From Bacteroidales bacterium UBA5197 (GTDB lineage: Bacteria; Bacteroidota; Bacteroidia; Bacteroidales; Lentimicrobiaceae), in contig DHVX01000048.1 in the NCBI GenBank assembly GCA_002412885.1, forward strand, positions 151,605-215,604: 64,000 nt of DNA, read 5' to 3'. The notes under the pieces were generated by a model. It made no database searches, was not told the DNA's origin, and was given only the letters and a program-made list of their open reading frames with translations. Position 1 is the stretch's first letter. The number at the start of each line of letters is the position of its first letter. The translations under genes and the position numbers were made by a program. Below, piece after piece: positions 63,961 through 64,000 of the stretch.

Positions 63961-64000
63961 TTATCTGCGCATTATGCTCAAAATTTTTTGAGTGCAAACT
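63961..64000. repeat. Dispersed repeat segment, copy 2, inverted (copy 1 at 2743-2782)
   Basis: The last 40 bases are the reverse complement of 2743-2782 with about 35 of 40 matches, including the palindrome around TCAAAATTTTTTGAG. The repeat may continue beyond the window. Confidence 0.65.

Larger units (their letters stand above)
63440..64000. other. Terminal intergenic region with dispersed repeats
   Basis: The last 561 bp hold no recognised gene. Repeat copies lie at 63535-63581, 63723-63751 and 63961-64000. Confidence 0.55.

Overview
This window looks like a piece of a Bacteroidota chromosome, most likely order Bacteroidales or a close relative. The evidence is a secreted protease with a type IX secretion (Por) C-terminal sorting domain, an orphan SusC/RagA-like TonB-dependent receptor, DUF3857 transglutaminase proteins, a GH144-GH3 glycan pair, Bacteroidota-type -7 promoter boxes (TAnnTTTG), and a near absence of Shine-Dalgarno sequences. 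By eye the G+C content is moderate to low, with AT-rich intergenic DNA. No tRNA, rRNA, CRISPR array, prophage or complete insertion sequence was seen.

Layout. 1-2.6 kb (minus): miaA (cut by the window edge), a pRiA4b ORF-3-like protein and a CCA-adding enzyme. 2.6-8.2 kb: a repeat-rich gap, a HAD phosphatase and a large C10 cysteine protease destined for type IX secretion. 8.2-15.5 kb: argS with an unusual internal insertion, a cyclic-2,3-diphosphoglycerate-synthetase-like P-loop protein, pyrB-pyrI and a secreted C1 peptidase. 15.5-24.4 kb: NnrD/E, a two-gene unit with a divergent class III cyclase-like protein and a membrane protein, an OmpR/PhoB-type regulator preceded by direct repeats, aroE, a DUF368 protein, a TPR protein and a GlmM-type mutase. 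24.4-26.7 kb: a composite tandem-repeat array, then a Panacea/SocA-type antitoxin with a RelE-like toxin. 26.7-36.3 kb: recR, a MORN-repeat protein, two DUF3857 proteins (one with an intact and one with a degenerate transglutaminase triad), a PAS histidine kinase, an EamA transporter and a PnuC / NadR-like kinase / YkoF-like vitamin uptake cluster. 36.3-47.6 kb (plus): a lipoprotein, a 5TMR hybrid kinase with flavodoxin and ChrA, a membrane-anchored spermidine-synthase-like protein, and GH144 plus GH3 enzymes for beta-1,2-glucan. 47.6-63.4 kb: a membrane LytTR regulator, a TonB-dependent-like barrel protein, a CPBP protease, a small membrane protein, a second hybrid kinase, an MscS channel, an orphan SusC-like receptor, an outer-membrane barrel protein and an FtsX/MacB-type permease. 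63.4-64 kb: dispersed repeats.

How it fits together. Much of the window is housekeeping (tRNA maturation and charging, pyrimidine, shikimate, amino-sugar and NAD(P)HX metabolism, recombination). Around this are envelope and signalling functions. Intergenic gaps carry several repeat families that recur across the window: heptanucleotide arrays, a perfect 13-bp-stem hairpin, and GC-rich inverted repeats. The least explained gene pair is the cyclase-like protein with its membrane partner (17.1-18.6 kb). The most structurally unusual non-coding DNA is the 24.4-25.05 kb array, whose units carry copies of the 3' tails of both neighbouring genes.
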